In this document: one piece after another, positions 44,973 through 57,299 of the stretch | Numbering within the stretch: the first letter of the stretch is position 1 | Layout: every line of letters starts with the position of its first letter | NCBI GenBank assembly: GCA_029168955.1 | Contig: JAPDOI010001154.1 | Coordinates: 62,001 to 126,000 of the forward strand | Direction: 5' to 3' | Length of the DNA stretch: 64,000 nucleotides | From: Aplectana chamaeleonis | Taxonomy: Eukaryota > Nematoda > Chromadorea > Rhabditida > Cosmocercidae | Notes under the pieces: generated by a model | The model's database searches: none | Seen by the model: the letters and a program-made list of their open reading frames with translations, nothing else | Told to the model about the DNA's origin: nothing | Translations under genes and position numbers: made by a program

Positions 44973-45935
44973 AGGCAGTGTTCACGATAATCTTCGATTT
45001 TCAGATTAATCGCTAAATCGATTGTTTGCCCACGGGTAGAACTGAAATGACGAAGAAATCGAGAAAAACGCCCAGAAGGCCACCAAATCCTTTACTCTCA
45101 CCCCACCTTTTTACCCTCACTGGAAATGTTCGTTGTGACAATGAAATCTTTTGTGGACCCGCCTTTTGCAATTCTCTACTCTATGTTGCTCTGTTCTTTC
45201 CTTCGAACCCTAGCTAATATTGTTTTGCACAAAAAATCTTTCATTTTTGATTACCCCCATTTCTCACCGGTGACAACCACCGTGAAAATACTCATCCAAT
45301 TGGACAACTACACTACCGCTCGTAGTGTTTGGTCAGAGAGCGAGCGAGGTCGGGTTTTCGCGTCTTTCTCGTCTTTTTTGTATAACTCGCTTCAAAGTCA
45401 ACCTTGAGCGAAACTGAAGCGATATTCGTGATCCTGGTCTTGAGGGCTATCCAACGGTATAGCCATTGTCAGGATTTCTTCAGGAATCATGGCAATTTCG
45501 CAATCAACCAGCTCTCAACATACGGAGACATATGGAAACCCAGACGGAGACGGTAGCGCCCCATCCGCCACGGTACCGTAATCACAAACCTGGTTGATAG
45601 CGAAACTTCTATAGTTCTCAACAAAACCACCACAAAGGTTTGACCAATGGATAGCCCTCAGCGCCAGGATCATGATTATCTTCCTAATTTGGCTCAAAGT
45701 TGAGTTTGAAGCGAGTTATACAGAAAAGACGAAAAAGACGCGGAAACCCGACCTCGCTCGCTTTCTGAACAAATTCTACGAGCGGTATTGTAGTCCAGGC
45801 CAGAGAATAATGTCACTAAAATAAGACGGTTCAGTGCGTTTCAAGCAGTTTCTCCGTATCTCTGGTAACACTTAGTGACCAACGTATTGTTTTGAGTGGA
45901 AAACTCGTCAACGAAAATCATCGTGAACTTTGCCT
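44973..45935. mobile_element. TTAA-type MITE with nested foldback
   Basis: Starts AGGCAGTGTTCACGATAATC after TTAG (44969-44972) and ends AACTTTGCCT before TTAA (45936-45939). Near-identical in its outer parts to the MITE at 22267-28203. About 480 bp longer than usual because of 45311-45790. Confidence 0.85.
45311..45790. mobile_element. Foldback MITE inside the TTAA MITE, TA target
   Basis: TIR CACTACCGCTCGTAG (right end CAATACCGCTCGTAG inverted), TA at 45309-45310 and 45791-45792, arms of about 170 bp with gcgagcgaggtcggg. The uninterrupted target is seen in the sister copy near 22605. Confidence 0.85.
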
Positions 45936-45945
45936 TTAAGTGCTA

Positions 45946-46977
45946 ACAAGGGAACCACTATAAGTCAAAGAAATCATTCCGAATGGAATGTGCTTTTCTA
46001 GACCCATTTTCGAATGAAGGTTCGAATATGCCCATCGCAGCAGCCTGGACCCACCCTGAAAGAAATTATGAGCGTTTTTAAAGCTTCGCGGCAAGGTTGG
46101 GGTACCCCCCATAGAATTTTTACGCTGTTCTCAGATTTTTTTTCTTGGATTATGCTAAAAACATGTATGTAGGAGTAATCTGAGGCGCTGAACACGAATC
46201 TGGGGTTGGTTTGTCGGAATTTCAAGGTTTACTGTAGGTTACAGTAGGTAATATGCCGTTTAGAAGGCAAAACCTACCTTAGTAATTCTAGAATCGACAA
46301 ATGGACAACGAGTTCCTATTCAGCACCCCAAATGACTCCCACATAGAAACTTTGAGACAAATCTGACACTTTGACCAAACTACCGTATACCCACCGTAAT
46401 CTACAGTAAGCTATCAGAAGTCGATAAACTGACATCAGATTCGTGTTGAGCACTTCAAGTAACCCCGAGAAGAACGATTTGAGCCACATCTGTCGCCACA
46501 TTCCGGAAATTGTTGAAAGCCGATATTGCCGTCAACTTTTTCTGCTGATGGGAAGCTTTTAACGAATTTAGTCGAAAAGTTTGGAAAAACGACAAATAAG
46601 CATCAGATTCGTGATCAGCACCCCAAATAACCCCCGCAAAGCGAACTTTAAGTCAAATCTGGATTATTTTCTAAAACGCTTAGAGAGCCCTCTAATTGGT
46701 TAAAATTTGGAAAATGTTCCTTCTCCCAAACTTTGCCTAGGGGGGTAGTTCGGGGCGCTGAACACGATAATGCTTACCGTTTCCGGATTTTCGTAAAAAT
46801 AATGCGCTTTTTGGAGGGCACAATAGGTGCGAAAATCAGAGAAAAAATGCATGTAACTTTTTTGAGAGTGGGTCTAGGCAGCTGCGATGGGCGTATTTGG
46901 ACTTTTCGTTTGAAAGTGGCTCTAGAAAAGTACATTTCATTTGGAATAGTTAGTATGACTCATAGTGGTTCCCTTGT
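45946..46977. mobile_element. Complete CGGTAG-family inverted-repeat element, 1032 bp
   Basis: Ends ACAAGGGAACCACTAT and its inverse; flanks aagtgcta and aagtgttt agree at 6 of 8. Interior is several imperfect copies of a unit with gttatttggggtgctgaa-like and taccgtaatcta words. No coding capacity. Parts recur at 2835, 18980, 36890, 39330, 40720 and 44530. Confidence 0.65.
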
Positions 46978-47592
46978 AAGTGTTTCTAATTCAAACTGGA
47001 ACACTTCAATATGAACTAATAGCTGATTGCTGCTCAATGATCGCTGAGGAGCAGGTGATTTGCTAACGCCCTTTTGATACCTTTGCCGCCGCAGCAATTG
47101 CCGCACTTTGAGCTATGGCGGAAACGCGGTTGCAGAAAATTACGTAACTAACTAGGGGTTGATCCCAGCACAAACTATAGTAATAGAAATTTCAGTGGAC
47201 TTACTACCCAAAAACATCGAAAATTATAATACGGTTTTTTATCGGGAACACTGCCTTGAAGGAAATCTGACAAACGTCAAGTTGTTTCTTTTATTCTCTT
47301 CCGCCCCCCCGCCTCCACCCCACAGCAGTCAACAGATCATTTTTTGAGGCTCCAGTTCCGGCAGGGATTCCCTGAGAGTTTGGACAGAGCTCCGTCGTGG
47401 CTTCTAGTGGGCTGTTCCTCGGTTATTTCTCGGCTTTTCGAGAAACAGTCTCAGAATATTCAGCCGATCAATTACCGAGAAATAATGAGAAGTAACCAAA
47501 ATTTACCGAAACGCCGCCGGCACACTGACACGCGACGCGCACGTCGCCGGGCCGTCATCCAGGCCGCTAGCGATTGTGTAGGGCCTCCAGAG
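46978..47592. other. Unassigned sequence
   Basis: No gene or repeat recognised. 47480-47570 is open on both strands but without familiar motifs. Confidence 0.3.
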
Positions 47593-49729
47593 CAGGGATG
47601 TGCGGCAAACGATTTTGAAAAAACGGCAAACGGAAATCGACAAAATTTGTCCAAAAATGGCCGGCAAACGGCAATCGGCAATCGACAAACGGCAAAATAA
47701 AAAACTTGTACAAAAACAATACAAATTTTCTAAAAGTACCGGTTAAAAATACTTTGATCTCATGCTTATTTGGTATTTCAATAACGAGACAAGAAATGGT
47801 GTCTCAATGATACCACAAGAAGTTGAACCTCTAACGTTGGAACAATACCTGACATAAAAAAGGGCACCGGAATGAGCATTGTATTGAACACTGTTAATGA
47901 AAATTAAAGAGCATTCTATTGGACACTGGTTATAAAAATGTTGTGGTTAAAGAATGGTAATTTTCCGAGGTTCTCGAATGTCGACCTTTCTCGAAATATG
48001 TAGTAGTCATTCATTTGCTTCGTGTTTCAATTCCATTCACAAAATTCAAAGTATCGCGCAATCCAAGTTAAGAGGGTGAGCACTTAAAATTCATTCAAAG
48101 AGATGAAGAGCTCACTGTGCTTCTACTCTAGGTGATTATTTTCTAACGAGCGTGGCAGCCGCGCCGCTTCTCTGGTAGAAATCGCAGCGGCGGATCCGCG
48201 ATAAAGCCACACCGGTTTCTACAGGCACCACAGCTGCTCCGCGATAGTGCCGCTGCGGCTCTGGATTGGTGGCTGCGCCTTTACAAACTGAGGGTAACTC
48301 GTATGAAATTAATTATGAGTCATAGTACAACTGGGAGAGGCCTTCGAAAAAAATGCGCACCTACGGTTGTTAGTTCCTCTGTCTTATAGGAACAGAGAGT
48401 ATCCCCGTTACTGCGGGCAAGGAGATACGGGACGCGGGTAATGAAACTTGGTAAACTGAACAGGAAAAACTACATAGGACAGTGCATCGTAGTCGACGCG
48501 GGCTCGCTGATGCATCCTCGCGGAGCCGGTGTGGTTGTAACGCGGTACCGCTGCGGTACTATCGTGGCAATGTCGTGGCGTTGTCGAGGCTCAAAGCACT
48601 GCAACAGAATCGTATCGGCACAGTGATGATTGCGGAGTCGCTGCTATACTACCGCGTAACTCTCGCAGCACAGTTGAGGGTCGCCTTACTATCTTGGCAC
48701 AACCGAGGCAAACTTTCTCTGAGTTTGCGGCGTACTCTTCGGCGTGCCTCACGGTGTGTTTAGTATTTGACCTTATTTAGATAAAAGATAACTACATACG
48801 GGGACAAATGCAAATTAAACGCACGTTTTCGGACAGTCTTGGAAGCGTTCCTGAAAAACTGCTCCATCTTTGGGCATCTCTCCCCCTCCAACCTTTCAAA
48901 TTGCTTCCCAACTGCACGCAGACAATTCAAATACAATTGAGCAGTTTTTCAAGCTTTCAAAAAATACGACTCCTGAAAAACCACGATTACCTCAAACCAC
49001 CTCCTTCCCAAACTGTACGCCACCTTCCCACCTGATCACCCCCGCCTCCGTGCATGCAGTTTATAGTCAAGCAGCGAATTTAATCAAAACGGATGTTCTC
49101 CACGCCGTTTACACCCTCTCCCACTTTTTCAACTCAGAACTCCAACTTTCAACTTGGTTGCATGTTTTTCGGCGCAAGTGTGAGCACAGCAGATGGCAAA
49201 AAGCATAAACCCACAGACGGCCAGTGAAGTTCAACATCCTCTACACGACGCTTTGAAAAGTATTAGCAAGAAATTGAGCCATTTAGCATTTTTCTGAACC
49301 CTTATGCCCTCTCCTGGAAATGTTCAGGATGCTAATTCTTGTCCCGAAGAGCCCTACGGTAATTGCTCAAGCCCCAACAAGTAGGGGGTGGGGAATACGG
49401 TGCTCTTCCAGACAAGAGGGCCCAGACGAGCGTGACACTACAGTACTAGCAATTGCTTTGACGTGACCGCAAGGCAGATTACATGAACTGGTTTGAACTT
49501 TTAGAGTACGTATAGTCTGTCCCTCTACATTCGAGCTGGTCGCTGCAAGGCTTATCGGGTTTACCATGCGTGTGCTAATCGCGGCGTTTGTTATCTATTG
49601 CGCACTTTTTGCCGAATTTTGTCGAAAAGTGAGAAGAAAAACGGCAAACGACAATCGACAAAAATCGTCCAAAAATGGCCGGCAAACGGCAAACGGCAAT
49701 CGGCAAACGGCAATTGCCGCACATCCCTG
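47593..49729. mobile_element. hAT-like element with cggcaaa subterminal repeats
   Basis: Ends CAGGGATGTGCGGCAA and its inverse TTGCCGCACATCCCTG, followed inwards on both sides by ggcaaacggcaa/tcgacaaa words and the shared block gtccaaaaatggccggcaaa. The 8-bp flanks (ctccagag and gtgtatac) do not match, so the ends may come from different copies. No transposase recognised. 48130-48780 is GC-rich with gccgctgcgg words. Confidence 0.6.
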
Positions 49730-49837
49730 GTGTATACCCCAGCTTTTTACGCTCTTCCCAATGGAGGAAAAACCGTATTTCCACAGTCACTCCGAACGCC
49801 GATTTCGTAATCGCAGAGTTGCGCGTGGGCGAGTTAA

Positions 49838-50293
49838 AGGCACAGGACACCCAGGAAATAAATTTTCAGATTTCATGCTTATCTTGGAGAGGGTCACACG
49901 CTGATCACAATGGTATCTCTAAAATCGTCCGAGACCCCCTTTGAGCAGAGTTATAGCTCTTCAAAGATGCCTAGATTTTGAGGGTGAAAAATTGGTGGAC
50001 GAGTTGTCTCAGGCCTGTATTTCTCTTCATTCGCAATCTTTGGGCGAGAGCGAGCCAGGATAAGGAGATTGTTCGGAAATGGACTTAAGAACGACGAATT
50101 ATTGGAATTCATCCATCCATCGAGCCGCTATCGAGTCCGAAAATCTGTTAGGGGGTCGGGCCTGTGGTGGTCGCTCATATCTCGCCTATTTGGAGGAAAT
50201 GAGATCTGACATTTGGCACGTGTTATACAGGAGGGGTCTTCTACACAATTACATGAAAATCTCAAAATTCATATCTGAGGGTGTACTGTGCCT
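49838..50293. mobile_element. TTAA-type MITE, AGGCAC subfamily
   Basis: AGGCACAGGACACCC after TTAA (49834-49837); GTGTACTGTGCCT before TTAA (50294-50297); 456 bp; core with gttgtctcaggcctg. Confidence 0.82.
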
Positions 50294-50306
50294 TTAAAGC
50301 CAAATC

Positions 50307-50329
50307 TGGTGCGCGCTTCGCGCGCACCA
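50307..50329. repeat. GC-rich palindrome shared with 9060-9082
   Basis: tggtgcgcgcttcgcgcgca core directly beside a TTAA MITE; the flanks ccaaatc and caattcac are shared with the other copy. Confidence 0.6.
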
Positions 50330-51407
50330 CAATTCACTGCCTGACTAGGTTATTTGCCGGCATTCTTATACTCAACGAAGTCACGTGCCCATTCCCACCT
50401 GATTTCGTAATATTCCAGAACTCTGACCTCCCTGTGGCTCGAAAAGCGGCGTTTACCGCGGTGGCAAAAGCATGAAAAGGGCGTGAGGAGTTTCCACCCT
50501 AGGTTCGTTGGGGTGGAGACAGTGGTCCGAGAGGTGAAGGTTGTTTAGGACACCCGATTGGGGAATGCTGAACGTTTCCTTTAGACCTGCTACTTCAAAA
50601 TTTTATGTTTTCGTAATCCTCTTTTTTTCATTCAATGTATTTTTGTTTTTGATTAATAATTTTATAATAACATAACTTTTCATAGCCTTTTAAGAACTGC
50701 TATGCTTTGTAAATTTATAACGAAGTCGTGAATAATTCCCTTTGAGCTGTCTTGGAGTCACATTTTTCTGAGTTTTTTATCCAAACCAATTCAAAAAACC
50801 ACCTATTTTTTTGATCATAGATTTTTCGACCTTGAAGATGGATCTCTGGAAGTAGTTCCTTTCTTGGATCCACATAAAATTCTGCGTCCACTTGCGTTTT
50901 CAGGTTGGCAAAATATTCTCTCGATTCTTCAGCCTAATTTCATCTTATGAAATACAAGTTTTTCGCGCATAACTTTTAAAGCTTACGATCAGACCGATTT
51001 GTTTTGAAGGCTGTTTTCGAAATCTCCGTGAAACTCGAAATTTTGCGTCGAATGATGTGTCGGATTCCTAACTTTTTTAGCTCCTTAAATGCAGTATTCA
51101 CGAAGAAAAAGTTGCACGTTTTTTGGCTAAAACGCAAGCTTTGGGTCCCTCTGAGAAGATTAAGAACGGACGTGCGACGAAAAACGATCGGTGAGTGCGT
51201 GAATATCTCGTGGGCCAGCCAACCCATTGGGCCACTCCGCCCACGTCCTATAACAGTTGCCCTGAATTTGTGGTTATATGAGCGATGGTTTCCGATTTTT
51301 TCCCAAAACGCTTCCAGAGCCTTCTAATTAGAGGCAGTGTTCACGAAGAAAAAGTTACACGATTTTTTAGTTAAAACGTAAGCTTTGGGTCCCTCTTAGA
51401 AGATTAA
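50330..51407. other. Unassigned AT-rich sequence with two TTAA-MITE left ends
   Basis: Left-end fragments with tgcagtattcacgaagaaaaagtt (first 20 bases significant) at about 51090 and AGGCAGTGTTCACGAAG at 51337 share agctttgggtccctct downstream. No gene recognised. Confidence 0.4.
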
Positions 51408-51891
51408 AGGCAGCGTTCACGATGATCATCCTCTGTGACTTTCCACTGTGAAATGATAGGCGAGGAGGTTCCTAGGTTCCCGGTGTCAAAAGAACGGTAG
51501 AAAACGAGCCAGGAGCGGCAAAATAGCCGCTACGAACAAGCGTTTTGGTGAACCAGAACCGCCCTGTGCCTCAGTTCCACCCACCGATATGAACAAATGA
51601 GCACTCGAGTTCGTGAGATGAGCGATGGTTTCCGATCAAAAGCCCTGTTCTTCCCCTCCTTCTCTACTTCTCTCTTTACTCAGGCCAGCTCGCACACATC
51701 GGCTGCAAAAAAACGGGAGTTACAAGCCTCGGGCAACTCGTCCACAATACTTCCCCAGCTGAATTTTGAGGGGCCATAACTCCGTTTCAAGGGGTCCTGT
51801 ACGATTCCAGGGACCTCATTGAAATCAGCATGAGACCGTTTTCAAGATAGGCGAAAAAACAGAGAGAAAGACTTTTCTCTTGGACACTGCC
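51408..51891. mobile_element. TTAA-type MITE, 484 bp
   Basis: AGGCAGCGTTCACGATGATC after TTAA (51404-51407), TTGGACACTGCC before TTAA (51892-51895). Core contains ccggtgtcaaaag and gcacacatcggctgc. Inserted in another MITE fragment. Confidence 0.82.
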
Positions 51892-51998
51892 TTAACGCCA
51901 GCTAGGTCGGTGGAGCCGAGCCCCATTGTTAGCTTTAGTAAATCTCTGCGTCTCTCGATTACATCATAGTGATGGGAGCACCCTATGCAGGTAAGCAT

Positions 51999-52140
51999 TA
52001 TAGTTGTACAATTTCGAAAGAAATGTCGAACGAACGAAAAATGAAAAGGCTTCGTTCCACGAATTTTCGAACGAACGAAAACGAACGAAAAAATATTCGA
52101 AATTTTTTTTTTTTGAAAATTTCTTTCGTGTACAACTATA
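51999..52140. mobile_element. 142-bp hAT MITE with perfect 8-bp duplication
   Basis: Ends TATAGTTGTAC and GTACAACTATA. gtaagcat is duplicated exactly at 51991-51998 and 52141-52148. Interior of cgaacgaa words. Termini nearly match the element at 28738-36590. Confidence 0.9.
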
Positions 52141-52148
52141 GTAAGCAT

Positions 52149-53541
52149 GGGGCTCGGTCCCATCGACCTGGCTAGCTTGCGGAGCGAGTAAATCCAGGAA
52201 ACCGAAGTATCGTCTCCGCAGAATTCCGCGGAGATAAACAACCTTCGCCATGACCCTCTCCGTCCTTGACGGTTTGAGAGTTATAAGCGAAAAACTTCTT
52301 TTTCTCCTATCGGGAGTCCTACGCGGAGGGTCCCCCAATTTGCCAGAGATGGCGCGATTCAAATGGCCACACCCATTTAACTGTGCCGCACTAAATTTGA
52401 GCACCTACCAGAGATTTTCTTTCCCTGCCAAAATCGGGAATGTCCTTGAAAGAGAAAGAAAAAACGAAAAAAAAGGGCTTGGCAAAGTGCGATACCTTAG
52501 TGACCCCCCCCCCGCTGTGACAGAACCCTTCACGTGGCAGGTAGGGTGTTTCATGAGCTGGATTTTTTTTCTTTGATTACGGTATAACATGCTGCCTGAT
52601 TTGCGCACGCGACGTCTTACCGTGACCCAAGGGTGTCAGAGACGCGGAGGGAGCGCTACTTCTTTGGACTCTTCCCTTCCCATCACGTTTGGGACTGGGT
52701 TTAGTAGTGTGTTCTTTAGACTGAATATTGATTGTTGTGTATACTCTTGCATTGTTATTTTAAATGTTTTTAAATGAAGTTTTATAGGATTAAGGTTTGT
52801 TGAAATTATGAATTATAAAAAACTGGAATTTCATAAAATGAATTAGGCTGAAAGATCGGGGGAGTATTTTTCCGATCTGAAAGCACTACTCGACGACAAA
52901 TTCTAAGAAAACTCTGAAAATACCCTCCACCAAAGGTCTGTCATAAACGGTAAGAAAGCTATAAACGGAAAACCCAGCTTCAGGCACGGAGAATTGCATT
53001 TTATAAAGTGAAATCGGATGGAAGATCGGAAAGTATTTTTTTTGAACCTGAAGACGCTATTCATTGCAGAAGTTCATGAGAACTTCAAACACTACCCTCA
53101 TCAAAGCTTTTGCAACCGTTGTATGCGAGCTGACTTGAGTAAAGTTGAGATTGAAGGGAAGAACGGGGCTATTAATCGGAAACCATCACTCACCTCTCGA
53201 TTTCGAGTTTTCATTTGTTCACGTCGGACGGCGGACATTACGATTTTGGGGTTTGCCTTGCGCTCAAAGTGGCAACTTCGGGCTCTTTTAAGGCTCTTCC
53301 TGGCTTGTTTTCTCGCGCTCTTTCGAGGTCAACGTTACAGTGCGCCCCTCCGTTACGCTTTCCTAGTGTGAACTGAAACACATTTTTTATCGTGAACACT
53401 GCCTTTAAGGGTTAAAAACTTATGAACAGAAAAAAAGTAATGGCACACATCCCATATTGAGAATGATTTGCACCAATGACGGGTCACTTTGATTGAGTTT
53501 CGGGTCTTTGCCCCGAACGTTACCGGTTTTCCCAATGGTGA
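52149..53541. other. Repeat fragments: palindromic-MITE arm and TTAA-MITE right end
   Basis: 52345-52450 carries ccacacccatttaa, gtgccgcact and ccctgccaaaat as in 1766-1939. About 53105-53404 is the right part of a TTAA MITE ending GTGAACACTGCCT before TTAA (53405-53408). No gene recognised. Confidence 0.5.
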
Positions 53542-53616
53542 AGGTCGTGCATGCCGCCCCTGAGCAGGTGAAGGTGGGGGGAACCTTCACCTGCTCAGGG
53601 GCGGCATGCACGATCT
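53542..53616. repeat. Near-perfect 34-bp-stem hairpin with 7-nt loop
   Basis: 53546-53575 and 53583-53612 are exact inverse complements (cgtgcatgccgcccctgagc at the outer side) around gggggga. The pairing extends four more positions outwards with one G.T. Confidence 0.9.
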
Positions 53617-53999
53617 CGAGTATTACGAAAGGGTTGGGGCAGGGTTTGGGGCGTCGTCGCGTTTGACGATAGCAGTGCGAGTGCTGAAAAGGGGTAGGGG
53701 AAGCACTGAGAAATCGTGCCCTGGCCAGTCCTACCTAGAAGCTCAGGCAAACTCAAATGTCGACAGCAGGTTTCTGAGGTGTCGTCACAGAGCACATCAG
53801 CTGAGGACACGAAAAAATTGGTGATTTCGGAGCGAGAGAACCTGGTATCACGCCGAAAAGTCCAGCTGTAGACCTCCTAGCGCCGGATTAGGAGACGGCG
53901 GCATGGCTTAACCGAAGCCCCGAAAGGTTCAGCTGTTGACCTGCTACCGCCGGATTTATGGATTTTGCTGTAGACGTCCTATCGAAGGGTTTTTATTAA

Positions 54000-56861
54000 C
54001 AGGGTGGCCAACTTCAAAGTTATACGAACTGAACCTTCGCAGGATTGAAAAACTATTGCTGCTTTATTACGATACCCAGATGTTGTTGTAACAGTCCCCA
54101 TGCTCGACTGCCCTTGGACATGGGCATTTCGGTTTTTTTTCTGCCGTACTTGTTTTCGAGCTGTAGCTCTTACTAACTCAATGTTTGGGCTATTTCGCAA
54201 CAGGTACAAGAAAAAATTAAAAATTATAATTGATTTACTTTCGAACCAATTCCACTTTTACCGGCTTTATTTGAAGCTAGGATTTAAAAACCAAGAGATT
54301 TCGGAAAAATAACTATATATAGAACTTTAAACTATGTGAGGACTTGATTATGATACTGAAACCGGTTAATCAAATTTCTCCCATTGGGCAAAATTCTCAG
54401 TTTCCGGGACTTTTTCGAAATAGGAACTCCTAGCATAGCTTCATTATCCGACGGTTTTTCCTCAACCGAACCTCACATTTACGGGTGTAGGTATTATTCA
54501 CAATGTCTTGTCTGATTATGAATAGTTTCCCGATTGTGGTTATTTCTTTTCAAAAACCCTCGAAAACTGTTAAAATCGAATCTCTGAAAAATGGTTGATA
54601 TATTGTAAAATGAATTTAGGCAGAAGGATGATTCATTGTGCAGAATTATCAAATTAGAAGTTTATTGGCTTGAAGGCGCTGGATGATGAAGATATAGTGG
54701 GAATCGTACTTTCCAAACATTTCAAGAAATGCGAAACTTGCTAAATTGAGACAAAGTTCCTCTAAGTCGATTTGGTACTAGGATTCAGTCCTCACATAAT
54801 TCATATATTCTACGATCTTGAACAGAGTCAATGGGTTGAAAGAAGAGAACGATGTGTATCCAAATATTCTCGGTTCCTTGAACCTCCCCTGACACGTCGA
54901 TGTGAAATACGAAAGTAGGGATTTCGGGTGGCGCTATAAGATAGAGAAGGTGCTGCGCTTACGAAAGGCATACCATATTAGCTAAAAAGATACATTTAGA
55001 CTGCAAAACAGTTAAATTCTCGTGATTTTGGCGCGGACAGGTGCGTAGCGGAGGTTAGAGACAGCGAGCGAGCAGAGAGCCGACGGAAGCAGCAGCACCG
55101 CGCGCGCTGCGGGCGCCCTGAATGATCAGAATTTAAAATTTTTACAGAGGATACGCAGGAGGGGAAACCCGCCGATCTGTGCGTAAGATATATTTCATAG
55201 TCCTCACCGCAAGCGCGGAATGCGCGTGACGTTCGGAACGAGCGGTGGGCTATGGAACTTGTTACCGCGCAGGACGGACGCTAAGCAACTATGAAATCCT
55301 CGGCAGCGCCGAAATGACTGTGCGGAGTAAAGCTGGGCAAAAATTGTGGCATGCACGAAAATGCTAGGCTTGCGTTTGCGCACACGGTAGCGTAGGATAA
55401 TGGTAGAATTATTTTAGATACAGCAGACTTGAACTGAGCATCAAGTAATGATGCAAATAGCAACACCGCAAAGGCGATTCGGGCGGCGCCGACATGGGAG
55501 TACTGGGGCGGCATGCAGGAACGCGCTGGGACGGGGTTTGGAAATTCCGTGCGTGAGGCGGCGTTTAGAGTTCATTCGCCACGCGACGTTATAATTAGCC
55601 TTCGTATCGATCAAGCGAAGTCGCGTCGCGTCTTCGGTAGGTGTTCACAGTGAAGTGGCGCGATACATCAGATTTTATGCGCAATTGATGATCGCTCCGC
55701 GTCAATCGCGTCGCGCAGCAATGGTCGTCACGAGAAGGCAAGCTGGTTGCTGGTTTTCTTTAGGGTTTTTTTTTCGTTAACCCATTCAAATCTAACAATG
55801 AATACATTAAATGGAGCATATTAAGGACCGCTTGCACTGAAACAAACACGAAAGAACTGCTGCTAATTTCAGAGAAAAATTGCTGTTGCCTGCTCACGAG
55901 AGATTGCGTACGCACGCGATTGCGCGTAATCGCCCAGCCTTCGCACATTGTCCACACCTAAACCCCTACGCGATTTTCGCGGCGCACTGACATATACCAT
56001 CGCATCGCTCCGCGAAAACTCTGTACGCCATCTGAGACACTCCGAGCTGGGCGCTCACTCTCGTTCTTGGCTCCTCGTATGGGTCTCCGCGCTCGCCATT
56101 CACTCGCACAGCGCTCGGCGCGTTGCATGCTACCCCTGGATGGGTGACAAGCGCGTCGCGCACGCCCCGCACTGTGAAAAGTTTCATATCCCACCGCGCG
56201 CTTGCGGCCAGGGTTATGAAAGATGCTCAAGCAGCGTGCCCCCGCACTTCTGACCCAGACTAAGGGCGCCTGAGTGATATAAATCTAAATAATTAGAAGA
56301 TTCGAGTATTTGAGTATTCGATTCAACCAGATGTTCCGATTTCTGATTTTTTTCGAATGTTCGTTTCGCTCGGGAATTTCGGTTTTTGCTTTTTTCAAAC
56401 CTTCGATTCATTCAGAAATTAAAATCATTCGGGTTTCGGAATATTCGGTTTGCTCGAGTGGCTTGAATATTGGATTTTCTGAATAGTAGGCCAATTTTCT
56501 GTCACAACATTCAAATTTCCTGTTTTCCAAGTATGCATTCGCCTCGAATAGAAGACAGGTTTTTAAATACAATCGTTTAGTCAAAAAAAGGCCTTGATCG
56601 AATTTATCCACTCAATCCGAAATTTCAAAAACGCGTTATTCGAGGATTGAATTCATCCGAAAATTCTACAAATGTCTCCTTGGAATTTATTCGCACATTC
56701 GATAATTTTTAAGTGGTTACAATCGAAAAACTTATTCATTAGAAATTTTTTAATAGTGGCTATCCACATAATTCATTCATCTGAGGCGTTCTGAAAACGC
56801 GATATTTGAATTATTGACCCATTTAAAACCAATACGACGATTGCCCATGTTTATTAATTAG
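54000..56861. other. Non-coding interior; GC-rich island at 55030-56250
   Basis: 54000-55020 is AT-rich without a recognised gene. 55030-55120 shares gaggttagagacag and cgcgcgc-rich sequence with 41105-41180. 55490-56250 is GC-rich with many cgcgcgc and gcgtcgcg words but no domain in any frame. 56280-56850 is rich in attcg words. Confidence 0.35.
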
Positions 56862-57295
56862 AGGCAGGGTTTACGATAAAAATGGTTGTTGTGCTATCCT
56901 CATGAGAAAGTAGATCTGACCATCAGTAATGTTAAAATGAGTGGAAAGTTGTAGAAAAAGGGCTCAGGAACAAGTTATTGATTTGTCCGTCCGCCTTCAA
57001 TTATCGAGATTTCTATAAATGGATGTTTTGTCAACATTTATTTTGCTTCTAAAATAATTTCTGAGCACCTCTGTAGACTATTGACTATTTTAAGAGCAAA
57101 ATAAAAGGCGGATAAACATGTATCAATGAAAATCTCGTTAATTGGGGGCCCGCCGACACCGGTAATTAGCCGTCACACCTTGTTGTTGAGCGTTTTTACC
57201 GCAAATTTTTTTCCACTTATATTTACTTTTGTAATGACCAAGTCTACACTCTCATGAAGAAAGCTTAAAAACCGTTTTTATCGCGAACCCTGCCT
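56862..57295. mobile_element. TTAA-type MITE, diverged
   Basis: AGGCAGGGTTTACGATAAAA after TTAG (56858-56861); TTTATCGCGAACCCTGCCT before TCAA (57296-57299); 434 bp. Its core differs from the other copies. Confidence 0.75.
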
Positions 57296-57299
57296 TCAA

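Noticed and set aside
47500..49700. Short direct repeats cggcaaa considered as a CRISPR-like array
   Set aside because: Units are 7-8 bp, irregular and confined to the two ends of a hAT-like element; the genome is eukaryotic.
51969..52404. ORFs over the cgaacgaa block
   Set aside because: Produced by the short repeats of the 142-bp hAT MITE and its flanks.
53018..53371. 117-codon plus-strand ORF
   Set aside because: Its latter half is the TTAA MITE fragment, and the first half has no motif.
55948..56253. Overlapping ORFs of 90-101 codons on both strands
   Set aside because: GC-rich sequence lowers stop frequency; Arg/Ala-rich translations on both strands and no domain.
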